Part shown: positions 52,152 to 61,605 of the stretch, piece after piece
Layout: every line of letters begins with the position of its first letter
How positions within the stretch are numbered: position 1 is the first letter of the stretch
Assembly (NCBI GenBank): GCA_963827595.1
Contig: CAWHBT010000001.1
Span: 310,001-374,000, forward strand
Direction: 5' to 3'
Origin: DATEDA01 sp963827595
GTDB taxonomy: Bacteria > Pseudomonadota > Gammaproteobacteria > Burkholderiales > SG8-39
Length of the DNA: 64,000 nt
Notes under the pieces: generated by a model
Told to the model about the DNA's origin: nothing
Databases searched by the model: none
Seen by the model: the letters and a program-made list of their open reading frames with translations, nothing else
Made by a program: the position numbers and the translations under genes

Positions 52152-53063
52152 GTGGCCGAAACCCACTACGCCGTGGCGTTCGCGGACATCGCGAGCAGCG
52201 CGCTGATCTACCGCCAGCTCGGCGACGCCGCGGCGAGCGAGTTGACGCAGGCGTTCTGCGCGCAGGTGAGCGCGCTCCTGCCGAGCTACAAGGGCCGCCT
52301 CGTGAAGACCCTCGGGGACGAGGTGATGTGCGCGTTCCCCTACCCCGAGCAGGCGGTGCGCGCGATGATGGCGCTTCACGCCGAGATGGCGACCTCCCCG
52401 CCGGGGAGCTACCCGGTGCGGCTGCACACCGGCATCAACTTCGGCCCGGTCATCCTGGACGGCGACGACTGCTTCGGCACGACCGTCAACGTCGCCGCCT
52501 ACCTCGCCGGCATCGCGCGCGCGGAGCAGATCCTGACCACCCAGACCGTGGTCGACCGGCTGTCGCTCGCGACCGTGTCGGGCGCGCGCGCCCTCTACAC
52601 CACCCGGTTCAAGGGCGACGAGGCCGACTCGCTCATCTACGAGCTGATCTGGCAGGTCGATCCCGGCGAGATCACCAGCCGGAACCCGGGGCCGCTGCGG
52701 GAGATGCCGTCCGACGACGGCGCGCTCCTGCTCTCGACCCCGGACGCCACGGTCTCGGTGGATCGCTCGCGCCTGCGGGTCGTCCTCGGCCGCGATGCCG
52801 ACAACGACGTCGTCGTGCGCGACCAGTACGCGTCGCGCCGGCACGCGACGGTCGAGCTGGACGCCGTCCGCTTCCGCCTCATCGACCACAGCGCGAACGG
52901 CACGTTCGTGGTGTTCGACGGCTCGCCGGACGAGGTGCAGCTGCTGCGCGGGGAGACCCTGCTCCACGGGTCGGGCCGCATCAGCCTCGGGCGGTCGGCC
53001 TCCGACCCGCTCGCGACGACGATCATCTTCCGCCGCGACCAGCGCGCGCTCTACCGCGTGTAG
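52152..53063 (+). CDS. Class III nucleotide cyclase-like domain fused to FHA, transition-state Arg replaced
   Basis: A 303-residue protein. The class III cyclase homology domain (about 5-175) has the metal Asp pair D12 (FADIASS) and D56 (LGDEVMC) and Lys52 (KTLGDE). The usual NxxxR pair in the VNVAAR segment reads N113-V-A-A-Y117, so the transition-state Arg is missing. A C-terminal FHA domain (about 205-290; LGRDADNDVVV, SRRHATVEL, NGTFV) binds phosphothreonine. Cyclase activity is doubtful; it may be a phosphopeptide-dependent regulator. The start is GTG 52152. The next gene is uvrA. Confidence 0.85.
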   Translation: MAETHYAVAFADIASSALIYRQLGDAAASELTQAFCAQVSALLPSYKGRLVKTLGDEVMCAFPYPEQAVRAMMALHAEMATSPPGSYPVRLHTGINFGPVILDGDDCFGTTVNVAAYLAGIARAEQILTTQTVVDRLSLATVSGARALYTTRFKGDEADSLIYELIWQVDPGEITSRNPGPLREMPSDDGALLLSTPDATVSVDRSRLRVVLGRDADNDVVVRDQYASRRHATVELDAVRFRLIDHSANGTFVVFDGSPDEVQLLRGETLLHGSGRISLGRSASDPLATTIIFRRDQRALYRV

Positions 53064-53158
53064 GCACGACGCGGCCCGCCGTTTTCGCGGCGGCCGTAGA
53101 ATACCGACTGCGCGGCGCCCTCCGGCGCCGCGTTCCGTTTCCCGTTCCCCGAGAACCG

Positions 53159-56100
53159 ATGGAGCACCCGACCCGCGACGTCCCGCCGGACCAAGGGGAC
53201 ACGTCCCCTCATCACTTCCGCGAGTCGGCGCGCGGCGCCGCCCCCCGGGACCGGATCGCCATCCACGGCGCCCGGCAGAACAACCTCAAGAACCTCTCGC
53301 TCGACATCCCGACGAACGAGCTGGTGGTCGTGACCGGGGTGTCGGGCTCGGGCAAGTCCTCGCTCGTCTTCGACACCCTCTACGCGGAGGGGCAACGGCG
53401 CTACGTCGAGACGTTCTCGCCCTACGCGCGGCAGTTTCTCGACCGCATGGACAAGCCGCAGGTCGACCGCATCGACGGGTGCCTGCCGGCGATCGCCATC
53501 GATCAGACAAACCCGGTGCGCACGTCGCGCTCGACCGTCGGCACGATGACCGAGCTGAACGACCACATCAAGCTGCTCTACGCGCGCGCGGCGCAGCTCT
53601 TCTGCCGGGGCTGCGGCAGCCCGGTGCGGCGCGACACCCCGGAGACGATCTTCGCGGAGCTCGCGCGCCGGGCCGGCGACGCCGGCGATCCGCGGCTCGT
53701 GATCGCGTTCCCGGTCGAGGTGCCGAAGAACTTCAGCGAGACCGAGATCCTGCAGCTCCTCGAGCGCCAGGGCTACACCCGCGTCCACGCCAAGCACGGC
53801 AACGTGATCGAAGTCGTCCAGGACCGCGTCAGGATGGCGGGCGCGGAGCGCGAGCGGGTGATGGAAGGCCTGGAAGCGGCCCTCAGGGTCGGGGGCGGGA
53901 AGGTGAACGTGCACGTCGCCGGCGAGGGCGAAGAAGCCCCCGTCGCGTGGCGCTTCTCGAGCGACCTCCACTGCGCCGACTGCGACATCCACTACGCCGA
54001 GCCGACGCCGAGCCTGTTCTCGTTCAACTCGCCGATCGGCGCCTGCGAGACCTGCCGCGGGTTCGGACGGGTGATCGGCGTCGACTACGGGCTCGTCGTT
54101 CCCGACGAGTCCAAGACCCTGCGCGGCGGCGCGGTGAAGCCCTGGCAGACCGAGAGCTACCGCGAGTGCCAGGACGACCTCGCGAAGATGGCGAAACTGC
54201 GTAGCGTGCCGCTCGACATCCCCTGGCGCGACCTGGACGAGCGCCACCGGCGGTGGGTCGTCGAAGGCGACGACGGGTGGGTGAGCTGGCGCAAGTCCTG
54301 GCCCGGCAAGTGGTACGGCATCAAGCGCTTCTTCGCCTGGCTCGAGACCAAGGCGTACAAGATGCACATCCGCGTGCTGCTCTCGCGCTACCGGGCGTAC
54401 ACCCCGTGCGGGGCTTGCGCGGGGGCCCGGCTCAAGGCCGACGCGCTGCTGTGGCGCCTCGGGACGAAGGAGGACGCGGATCGCGCGCTCGGGAGCTACG
54501 CGCGGTTCACGCCGCACGGCATGCGCGTCGACGAGGCGAAGCTCGCCGCGCTCCCGGGCCTGACGATGCACGACCTCATGCTGCTGCCCGTCGCGCGCTG
54601 CCGGTCGTTCTTCGAGAGCCTGCACCTTCCGGCGCCGCTCGACCAGGCGACCGACCTGCTGCTGACCGAGATCCGCGCCCGGCTCGGCTATCTCACCGAG
54701 GTCGGCCTGAGCTACCTCACGCTCGACCGGCAGTCGCGCACGCTGTCCGGCGGCGAGGTGCAGCGGATCAACCTCACCACCGCGCTCGGCACCTCGCTCG
54801 TCAACACGCTGTTCGTGCTCGACGAGCCGTCGATCGGCCTGCACCCGCGCGACATGGGCCGCGTGATCGACGTGATGAAGCGGCTGCGCGACGCCGGCAA
54901 CTCGCTGGTGGTCGTCGAGCACGACCCGCAGATCATGTTCGCCGCCGACCGCATTCTCGATCTGGGCCCGGGCCCGGGGGAGCGCGGCGGGGAGGTCGTC
55001 TTCTTCGGTCCGCCCCAGGCGCTGAAGCGCGCCGACACGCTGACCGGGCAATACCTTTCGGGGCGCCGCAAGGTCGACGACGCGTCATCCCGCCGGGCGC
55101 TGCGCGCCAATCCGCCGACGATTCAGATCATCGGCGCCGCCGCGCACAACCTCAAGGGCATCGACGTCACATTCCCGCTGCACCGCCTCGTCTGCGTGAC
55201 CGGCGTCTCGGGTTCGGGCAAGTCGACCCTGGTGCAGGGCGTCCTCTACGCCGCGCTCCGGAAGGCGAAGGGCAAGCCGACCGAAGCGCCCGGTGCGCAC
55301 CGGGAGCTGCGCGGCGACCGGCTCGTCGACGACGTCGTGCTCGTCGACCAGTCGCCGATCGGCAAGACCACCCGCTCCAACCCGGCGAGCTACGTCGGCG
55401 CGTTCGACGCGATCCGCAGGCGGTTCGCCGAGACGCCGGTCGCGGTGGAGCGCGGCTACACCGCCGGAACCTTCAGCTTCAACGCCGGCAACGGTCGCTG
55501 CCCGACCTGCGGCGGCAACGGGTTCGAGCACGTCGAGATGCAGTTCCTTTCGGACGTCTATCTGCGCTGCCCCGATTGCGACGGCAAGCGCTTCCGCCCG
55601 GAGGTGCTCGAGGCGAAGTGGAACGGCCGCGGGATCGCCGACGTGCTCGAGATGACGGTGTCCGAAGCGCTCGTGTTCTTCGCCCGCGAGCGCGAAGTCG
55701 TTGCGGCGCTGCGGCCGCTCGCGGAAGTGGGGCTCGAGTACCTGCGGCTCGGCCAGCCGGTGCCGACCCTCTCCGGCGGCGAGGCCCAGCGGCTGAAGCT
55801 CGCGGGGCATCTGGCGGAAGCGGCCGCGCGCCCGGCCGCGACGCGGGGGTCCGCTGCGGCTGGCCGGCTCTTCCTCTTCGACGAGCCGACCACCGGCCTG
55901 CACTTCGACGACGTCGCGAAGCTGCTGCGCGCGTTCCGCCGGCTCACCGACGCCGGCCACTCGCTCGTCGTCATCGAGCACAACCTCGACGTGATCCGGG
56001 CCGCCGACTGGATCGTCGATCTCGGGCCCGAGGGCGGCGACGCGGGCGGCGAGATCGTGTCCGTCGGCGCGCCGCGCGAGGTGATGGCGGACGCGCGCTC

Positions 56101-59100
56101 GCACACCGGGCGCGCACTGCAGGACTACGACGCGGCGCTCTCGGGCGGGCTGGCGGCCGCGGAGAAGCCGCCCGCGGCGTACGCACCACCCGCGACCCCG
56201 GGGCACGAAGCGCTGCGCGACCGCGGGCGCCACTCGATCCTCGTGCACCGCGCGCGCGAGCACAACCTCAAGAGCATCGACGTCGAGCTCCCGCGCAACC
56301 GCTTCACGGTCGTGACCGGGGTGTCGGGCTCGGGCAAGTCGACGCTCGCGTTCGACATCGTGTTCGCCGAGGGCCAGCGGCGCTACCTCGAATCGCTGAA
56401 CGCCTACGCCCGCCAGTTCGTGCAGCCGGCGGCGCGGCCCGACGTCGACGCCATCTTCGGCATTCCGCCGACGGTCGCGATCGAGCAGCGCACCAGCCGC
56501 GGCGGGCGCAAGTCCACGGTGGCCACGCTCACCGAGCTGTATCACTTCCTCCGGCTGCTCTACATGAAGCTCGGCACGCAGCACTGCCCGGACTGCAACA
56601 CGCCGATCGAGCCCCAGAGCGCGGAGGCCATCGCCGCGCGCATCCTCCGCGACTACCGCGGCCGGCGCATCGGGCTGCTCGCGCCGCTGGTGGTGAACCG
56701 CAAGGGGTACTACACCGATCTCGCCCGGTGGGCGCGCGGCAAGGGCTACGGCTTCATCCGGGTGGACGGCGAGTTCCTGCCGACCGACAAGTGGCCGCGG
56801 CTCGATCGATTCAAGGAGCACACGCTCGAGCTGCCGGTCGCGGACGTGGTGGTCGCCGCGGATCGGGAGCGCGAGCTGCGCGCGGCGCTCGGGCGCGCGC
56901 TCGAGCTCGGCAAGGGGGTCGTCCACGTGATCGAGGGCCTCGACCGGCTCGAGGCCGCGCGGGCGAAAGCCGGCGGCGCGCGCGTCGAGCTCGCGCTGCC
57001 CGAAGCCGTCTTCTCGACCCGGCGCGCCTGCCCGTCCTGCGGGCGCAGCTTCCCGGAGCTCGACCCGCGCCTCTTCTCGTTCAACTCGAAGCACGGCTGG
57101 TGCACGACGTGCTACGGCACGGGCTTGAGGCTCGCCGGCTTCGACGAGGAGCAGACCGGCGAGGAGATCTGGTGGAACCAATGGTGGGAGGGCGAGGCCG
57201 AGGCGTGCCCCGCCTGCGACGGCAAGCGGCTCAACCCGGTGGCGCTGAACGTGCGCTTCCGCGACCGGTCGATCGCCGACGTGACGGCGCTCCCGGTGAG
57301 CAAGGTCGCGGCGCTGTTCGCCGACTTGCCCCTGAGCAGCCGCGAGGAGGCGATCGCGCGCGACATCGTCGCGGAGCTTCGCTCACGGCTCGCGTTCCTG
57401 GACGAGGTCGGCCTCGCCTACCTCGCGCTCGACCGCTCGGCGCCGACGCTCTCCGGCGGCGAGGCGCAGCGCATCCGGCTCGCCTCGCAGCTCGGCTCGA
57501 ATCTGCAGGGCGTCTGCTACATCCTGGACGAGCCGACGATCGGCCTGCACGCGCGCGACAACCGCGTGCTGCTCGACACGCTCGAGAAGCTCGGCGCGCG
57601 CGGCAACACGCTGCTGGTCGTCGAGCACGACGAGGAGACGATCCGCCGCGCGCAGCACGTGGTGGACCTCGGCCCCGGCGCCGGCAGCCACGGCGGCCGA
57701 GTGGTCGCCGAGGGCACCGCCGACGCGCTCACCCGCGTCCCGGAGTCGGTCACCGGCCGCTTCCTCGCCGCGCCGCTGCGGCATCCGCTGCAGCCGCGGC
57801 GAACGGTGAACGGGAAGACGCCGTCGATGGACGTACGCGGAGCGAGCCTGCACAACCTCGGCCACATCAACGCCCGCGTCCCGCTTGGCCGGCTGACCGT
57901 GATCACGGGCGTGTCCGGTTCGGGCAAGTCGACGCTCGCGCGCGACGTGCTGCACGCCAATCTGGTCGAGCTCGTGAGCGAGCGCCGCCGTCGCAACGGC
58001 AACGGGGGCTTGCGCGGCTGCGAGGCGATCGACGGCGCCGAGCTCGTCGGCCGCGTGCTCGAGGTCGACCAGGCGCCGATCGGCAAGACGCCGCGCTCGT
58101 GCCCCGCGACCTACGTCGGCTTCTGGGACGCGATCCGCAGGCTCTTCGCCGACACCAACGAGGCGCGCATCCGCGGCTACACCGCGAGCCGGTTCTCGTT
58201 CAACACCCCCGGCGGCCGGTGCGACGCGTGCGAGGGCCAGGGCGTGAAGACGATCGCGATGAGCTTCCTGCCGGACGTGAAGGTGAACTGCGACGTCTGC
58301 CGCGGCTCGCGGTTCAACGCCGAGACGCTGACCGTGCGCTGGCGCGGGAAGAACATCGGCGAGGTGCTCGCGATGAGCGTCGACGAGGCGGTCGAGTTCT
58401 ACGCCGCGCACCCGTCGACCCACCGCGCCTTGCGGCTGCTGCAGGACGTGGGGCTCGGCTACCTGACGCTCGGGCAGCAGAGCCCGACGCTCTCCGGCGG
58501 CGAGGCGCAGCGGATCAAGCTGGTCACCGAGCTCGCGAAGGTCCGGGCGGAGCCCGCGGCCCCCGGGCCGGCGGTCCCGCTGCGCCCGGAACGCCACACC
58601 CTCTACGTCCTGGACGAGCCCACGGTCGGCCTGCACATGGCCGACGTCGAGAAGCTGCTCCGGGTGCTGCATCGCCTGGTCGACGCCGGGAACACGGTGG
58701 TCGTCATCGAGCACAACCTGGACGTGATCGCCGACGCCGACTGGATCATCGACCTCGGCCCGGAGGGCGGCGACGCGGGCGGGCAGATCGTCGCGATGGG
58801 CGCGCCGGAGGCGGTTGCAAGAAGGAGCGACCGCTCCCACACCGCGCGCGTCCTCGCGGACTTTCTCGCGGAGCGGAGCGCGGGGTCGAGTATAGTAGGC
58901 AGGCGCCGGCCGCCGCCGCGCGCGTTCTCGAACGGTGAGGTGCCCATGAACGATCCGGAGAACATCGCCACGGCATCCGAGCGCGTGCGCGCCCGGCTCG
59001 AGGCGGCGGGACGGCGCTTCCACGCCAACGACAACATCTCCGAGTTCATCCACGGCGAGGCCGAGCTCAAGGTGCTCGAGGACGAAGTGACCGCGAGGAT

Positions 59101-59635
59101 GCAGGCGGTGCTCGAGGCGCTCGTGATCGACACCCAGGGCGACCACAACACGCGCGGGACCGCGCGCCGGGTCGCACGGATGTTCCTGCACGAGGTGTTC
59201 AAGGGCCGCTACCACCCGATGCCGCCGGTCACGGAGTTCCCGAACGCCGAGCGCCTGAACGAGCTGATGATCGTGGGGCCGATCACCGTGCGGAGCGCGT
59301 GCTCGCACCACCTCGTCCCGATCCTCGGCAAGCTGTGGATCGGCGTGCTGCCGAGCGAGCATTCGAGCCTGGTCGGCCTGTCGAAGTACTCGCGCATCGC
59401 CGACTGGGTCATGAGCCGCCCGCAGATCCAGGAGGAGGCGGTGATGCAGCTCGCCGATCTCCTCGAAGCGCGCCTCAAGCCCGAGGGCGTCGCGCTCGTG
59501 CTCGAAGCCGACCACTACTGCACCCAGTGGCGCGGGGTGAAGGACGGGACGCACATGACGAACAGCATCATGCGCGGCGCGTTCCTCACCAACCCGGAAT
59601 TGCGCAAGGAGTTCCTGCAGCTCGTGCGCGGGTAG
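53159..59635 (+). CDS. uvrA: Tandem double UvrA, in frame with FolE (2158 codons)
   Basis: Two complete UvrA units follow each other, with four P-loops (GVSGSGKS near residues 60, 681, 1055 and 1583), four LSGGE(A/V)QR signatures and Cys-pair zinc modules. UvrA is the DNA-damage sensor of nucleotide excision repair; the double-length type is known in Betaproteobacteria, where it likely complements a normal UvrA. UvrA homology ends near 58880. No stop occurs before folE, which begins at codon 1930 (ATG 58946), giving a fused frame to 59635. Tandem TAG codons at 58893-58898 lie in the +1 frame, so a one-base insertion error or mutation near 58880 would explain the fusion. Confidence 0.88.
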   Translation: MEHPTRDVPPDQGDTSPHHFRESARGAAPRDRIAIHGARQNNLKNLSLDIPTNELVVVTGVSGSGKSSLVFDTLYAEGQRRYVETFSPYARQFLDRMDKPQVDRIDGCLPAIAIDQTNPVRTSRSTVGTMTELNDHIKLLYARAAQLFCRGCGSPVRRDTPETIFAELARRAGDAGDPRLVIAFPVEVPKNFSETEILQLLERQGYTRVHAKHGNVIEVVQDRVRMAGAERERVMEGLEAALRVGGGKVNVHVAGEGEEAPVAWRFSSDLHCADCDIHYAEPTPSLFSFNSPIGACETCRGFGRVIGVDYGLVVPDESKTLRGGAVKPWQTESYRECQDDLAKMAKLRSVPLDIPWRDLDERHRRWVVEGDDGWVSWRKSWPGKWYGIKRFFAWLETKAYKMHIRVLLSRYRAYTPCGACAGARLKADALLWRLGTKEDADRALGSYARFTPHGMRVDEAKLAALPGLTMHDLMLLPVARCRSFFESLHLPAPLDQATDLLLTEIRARLGYLTEVGLSYLTLDRQSRTLSGGEVQRINLTTALGTSLVNTLFVLDEPSIGLHPRDMGRVIDVMKRLRDAGNSLVVVEHDPQIMFAADRILDLGPGPGERGGEVVFFGPPQALKRADTLTGQYLSGRRKVDDASSRRALRANPPTIQIIGAAAHNLKGIDVTFPLHRLVCVTGVSGSGKSTLVQGVLYAALRKAKGKPTEAPGAHRELRGDRLVDDVVLVDQSPIGKTTRSNPASYVGAFDAIRRRFAETPVAVERGYTAGTFSFNAGNGRCPTCGGNGFEHVEMQFLSDVYLRCPDCDGKRFRPEVLEAKWNGRGIADVLEMTVSEALVFFAREREVVAALRPLAEVGLEYLRLGQPVPTLSGGEAQRLKLAGHLAEAAARPAATRGSAAAGRLFLFDEPTTGLHFDDVAKLLRAFRRLTDAGHSLVVIEHNLDVIRAADWIVDLGPEGGDAGGEIVSVGAPREVMADARSHTGRALQDYDAALSGGLAAAEKPPAAYAPPATPGHEALRDRGRHSILVHRAREHNLKSIDVELPRNRFTVVTGVSGSGKSTLAFDIVFAEGQRRYLESLNAYARQFVQPAARPDVDAIFGIPPTVAIEQRTSRGGRKSTVATLTELYHFLRLLYMKLGTQHCPDCNTPIEPQSAEAIAARILRDYRGRRIGLLAPLVVNRKGYYTDLARWARGKGYGFIRVDGEFLPTDKWPRLDRFKEHTLELPVADVVVAADRERELRAALGRALELGKGVVHVIEGLDRLEAARAKAGGARVELALPEAVFSTRRACPSCGRSFPELDPRLFSFNSKHGWCTTCYGTGLRLAGFDEEQTGEEIWWNQWWEGEAEACPACDGKRLNPVALNVRFRDRSIADVTALPVSKVAALFADLPLSSREEAIARDIVAELRSRLAFLDEVGLAYLALDRSAPTLSGGEAQRIRLASQLGSNLQGVCYILDEPTIGLHARDNRVLLDTLEKLGARGNTLLVVEHDEETIRRAQHVVDLGPGAGSHGGRVVAEGTADALTRVPESVTGRFLAAPLRHPLQPRRTVNGKTPSMDVRGASLHNLGHINARVPLGRLTVITGVSGSGKSTLARDVLHANLVELVSERRRRNGNGGLRGCEAIDGAELVGRVLEVDQAPIGKTPRSCPATYVGFWDAIRRLFADTNEARIRGYTASRFSFNTPGGRCDACEGQGVKTIAMSFLPDVKVNCDVCRGSRFNAETLTVRWRGKNIGEVLAMSVDEAVEFYAAHPSTHRALRLLQDVGLGYLTLGQQSPTLSGGEAQRIKLVTELAKVRAEPAAPGPAVPLRPERHTLYVLDEPTVGLHMADVEKLLRVLHRLVDAGNTVVVIEHNLDVIADADWIIDLGPEGGDAGGQIVAMGAPEAVARRSDRSHTARVLADFLAERSAGSSIVGRRRPPPRAFSNGEVPMNDPENIATASERVRARLEAAGRRFHANDNISEFIHGEAELKVLEDEVTARMQAVLEALVIDTQGDHNTRGTARRVARMFLHEVFKGRYHPMPPVTEFPNAERLNELMIVGPITVRSACSHHLVPILGKLWIGVLPSEHSSLVGLSKYSRIADWVMSRPQIQEEAVMQLADLLEARLKPEGVALVLEADHYCTQWRGVKDGTHMTNSIMRGAFLTNPELRKEFLQLVRG
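58891..58896 (+). promoter_or_regulatory. -10-like box TATAGT before folE
   Basis: TATAGT lies 50 nt before ATG 58946 at the UvrA-FolE junction, overlapping the TAGTAG stops of the +1 frame. No good -35 is seen 17 nt upstream. It supports separate expression of folE. Confidence 0.35.
58946..59635 (+). CDS. folE: GTP cyclohydrolase I
   Basis: A 229-residue GTP cyclohydrolase I, which makes dihydroneopterin triphosphate for folate and pterins. The zinc ligands are seen in SACSHHLVP (Cys and His) and in DHYCTQWRGV (Cys). Other hallmarks are GLSKYSRIADWVMSRPQIQEE and DTQGDHNTRGTARRVARMF. The length fits the variant common in Burkholderiales. GTGAGGTG precedes ATG 58946. It is in the same frame as the upstream uvrA without an intervening stop, but an independent start with its own -10-like box is more likely than a functional fusion. 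Confidence 0.93.
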   Translation: MNDPENIATASERVRARLEAAGRRFHANDNISEFIHGEAELKVLEDEVTARMQAVLEALVIDTQGDHNTRGTARRVARMFLHEVFKGRYHPMPPVTEFPNAERLNELMIVGPITVRSACSHHLVPILGKLWIGVLPSEHSSLVGLSKYSRIADWVMSRPQIQEEAVMQLADLLEARLKPEGVALVLEADHYCTQWRGVKDGTHMTNSIMRGAFLTNPELRKEFLQLVRG

Positions 59636-59691
59636 GCGCGCGCGGTTGCCTGGACCCCGGAAACCCGCTAGGTTACCGGCCCACCCGGGCC

Positions 59692-60578
59692 ATGAGCGAA
59701 GCACACCAAACGGTCGCACCGCCCTGGTCGCTGCGCGCTGCCGCGATCGCGGGCCTTATCGCCGCCGCGATGACCGGCTGCGCGAGCATCGCGTCCACGG
59801 CGACGAGCCGCATGTCGCAGCAGCTCGCGAGCGCAGTGCTCAATCAGAACGATCCGGAGACGGTGCGCGAGGGCGCGCCGGCCTACCTGCTCCTGGCCGA
59901 CTCACTGATCGCCGACGACCCGGAGAACAGCGCGCTGCTGCAGGGCGGCGCCCGGCTCTATGCCGCGTACGCCGCCGCGTTCGTGAGCGATCCGGCGCGC
60001 GCGCAGCGGCTCACCCGCCGCGCCGTGGACTACGCCGATCGCGCGCTCTGCGTGGAGCTCCCTCCGGCGTGCGCCCCGGAGGCGCGCTCCGCCGACGGCT
60101 TCGCCGCCGCGCTGGCACGCGCGGGGAAAGCGCAGGTGCCCGTGCTCTACACCTGGGGCGTGGCGCGCGCCAGCTGGGTCCAGGCGAACAGCGAGGACTG
60201 GAACGCGATCGCCGAGCTGCCGAGGATCGAGGCGGCGATGCAGCGGGTGGTCGCCCTCGACGAGTCCTACGAGCGGGGGGCGGCCCACGTGTACCTCGGC
60301 ATTCTCGCCACCCTGCGGCCGGCCGCGCTCGGCGGCCGGCCTGAGGAGGCCGCCGCCATTTCGAGCGCGCGATCGAGCTCTCCGACGGCCGGAACCTGAT
60401 GGGGCAGGTGCAGTTTGCGCGATACTATGCGCGGCTCGTGTTCGACCGGCCGCTCCACGACCGACTGTTGAAAGAGGTGGTCGCCGCCGATGCCGCGCAG
60501 CCGGGCTTCACGCTAAGCAACACGCTTGCGCAGGAGCAGGCGCGCAAGCTGCTCGCCGACGCCGACACGTTCTTCTAG
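59692..60578 (+). pseudogene. TRAP transporter-associated TatT-like lipoprotein, frameshifted
   Basis: TatT-type TRAP T-component, a lipoprotein with helical repeats that often accompanies DctPQM. The lipobox is AAMTGC near residue 29. The body includes AYLLLADSLIADDPENSALLQGGARLYAAYAAAFV and ends, in one frame, near 60345. From there a single missing base breaks it; the normal ending (HFERAIELSDGRNLMGQVQFARYYARLVFDRPL...LADADTFF) is read in another frame to 60578. It is 8 nt from dctP, in the expected order for TRAP operons. Confidence 0.8.
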
Positions 60579-60586
60579 GACCCGAC

Positions 60587-61605
60587 ATGCGACTCGCGCA
60601 GACGCTTCTCACCGTGGTGCTGCTCGCGGGCGCCGCGCCGTCGCCGGCCGCGCCCGAGACGCTGAAGATCGCCACGCTCGCCCCCGACGGCACGGCGTGG
60701 CTGAAGGCGATGCGCGCCGCCGGCGAGGAAGTCCGCAAGCGCACCGGGGGGCGCGTCGAGCTCAGGTTCTATCCGGGCGGCGTCATGGGCAACGATGCCA
60801 CGGTCCTCCGGAAGATCCAGATCGGCCAGCTCCAGGGGGGCATGCTCCCGATGCTCGCGCTCTACCAGCTGTATCCGGACAGCCAGCTCTACGGGCTGCC
60901 GCTCCTGTTCCGCTCCTATGCGGAGGTGGACTACGTCCGCGAGCGGATGGACGCGCCGCTGCTCGACGGCTTCGAGCGCACCGGCATCGTCGCGTTCGGC
61001 TGGTCGAGGGCGGTTTCGCCTACCTCCTGTCGGGCTCGCCGATCCGCCGGGTCGCCGACGTCCGGGGGGAGAAGGTGTGGGCGCCGGAAGGCGACCGGAT
61101 CACGCCGGCGCTGTTCCAGGCGGCCGGCGTCGCGCCGGTCGTCCTGCCGCTTGCCGACGTCTACACGGGTTTGCAGACCGGACTCGTCACCGCGGTCGGC
61201 AACTCGGCCTCCGGCGCGATCGCGCTGCAGTGGCATTCCAAGACGAAGTACCTCGCCGACGTCCCGCTCTTTTACACCATGGGCGCGATGATCGTCGATC
61301 GGCGCGCCTACGAACGGATCGCTCCCGCCGACCGGGGGGCCGTCAAGGAGGTGCTGACGCAGGCGCTCCGCGAGCTCGATCGCGCGAGCCGCCGCGACGA
61401 GGAAGCCGCGCGCGCGGCGCTCAAGAACCAGGGCATCCAGTTCCTGCGCCCGGCACCGGCCGATCTCGACGAGTTCGAGGGCGTCGCTGCCCGGGCGCGC
61501 GCGGAGATCGTCAAGGACGGCCTGTTCACGTCCCCGCTCCTGCAAGCCCTGGAAGGCCATCTGAAAGCGTTCCGCGCCAAGGGCAATGCTGCCGGCGGGC
61601 GATAG
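60587..61605 (+). pseudogene. dctP: TRAP transporter solute receptor DctP-like, frameshifted
   Basis: A periplasmic DctP-type receptor. The signal peptide ends near SPAAPE. LKIATLAPDGTAWLKAMRAAGEEVRKRT, FYPGGVMGNDATVLRKIQIGQLQGG and the LYGLPLLFRSYAEVDYVRERMDAPL block are typical. Near 61000 (FGW/LVEGG) a base is missing, and the normal continuation LVEGGFAYLLSGSPIRRVADVRGEKVWAPEGD reads in the other frame to 61605. The protein would be about 339 residues. ATG 60587 lies 8 nt after the TatT-like stop. Its end overlaps dctQ by 20 nt. Confidence 0.87.

Noticed and set aside
54253..58938. A 1561-codon open frame overlapping uvrA in another phase
   Set aside because: It is Arg/Ala-rich and has no domain, while the overlapping frame encodes a full double UvrA. 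It is a shadow of high third-position GC.
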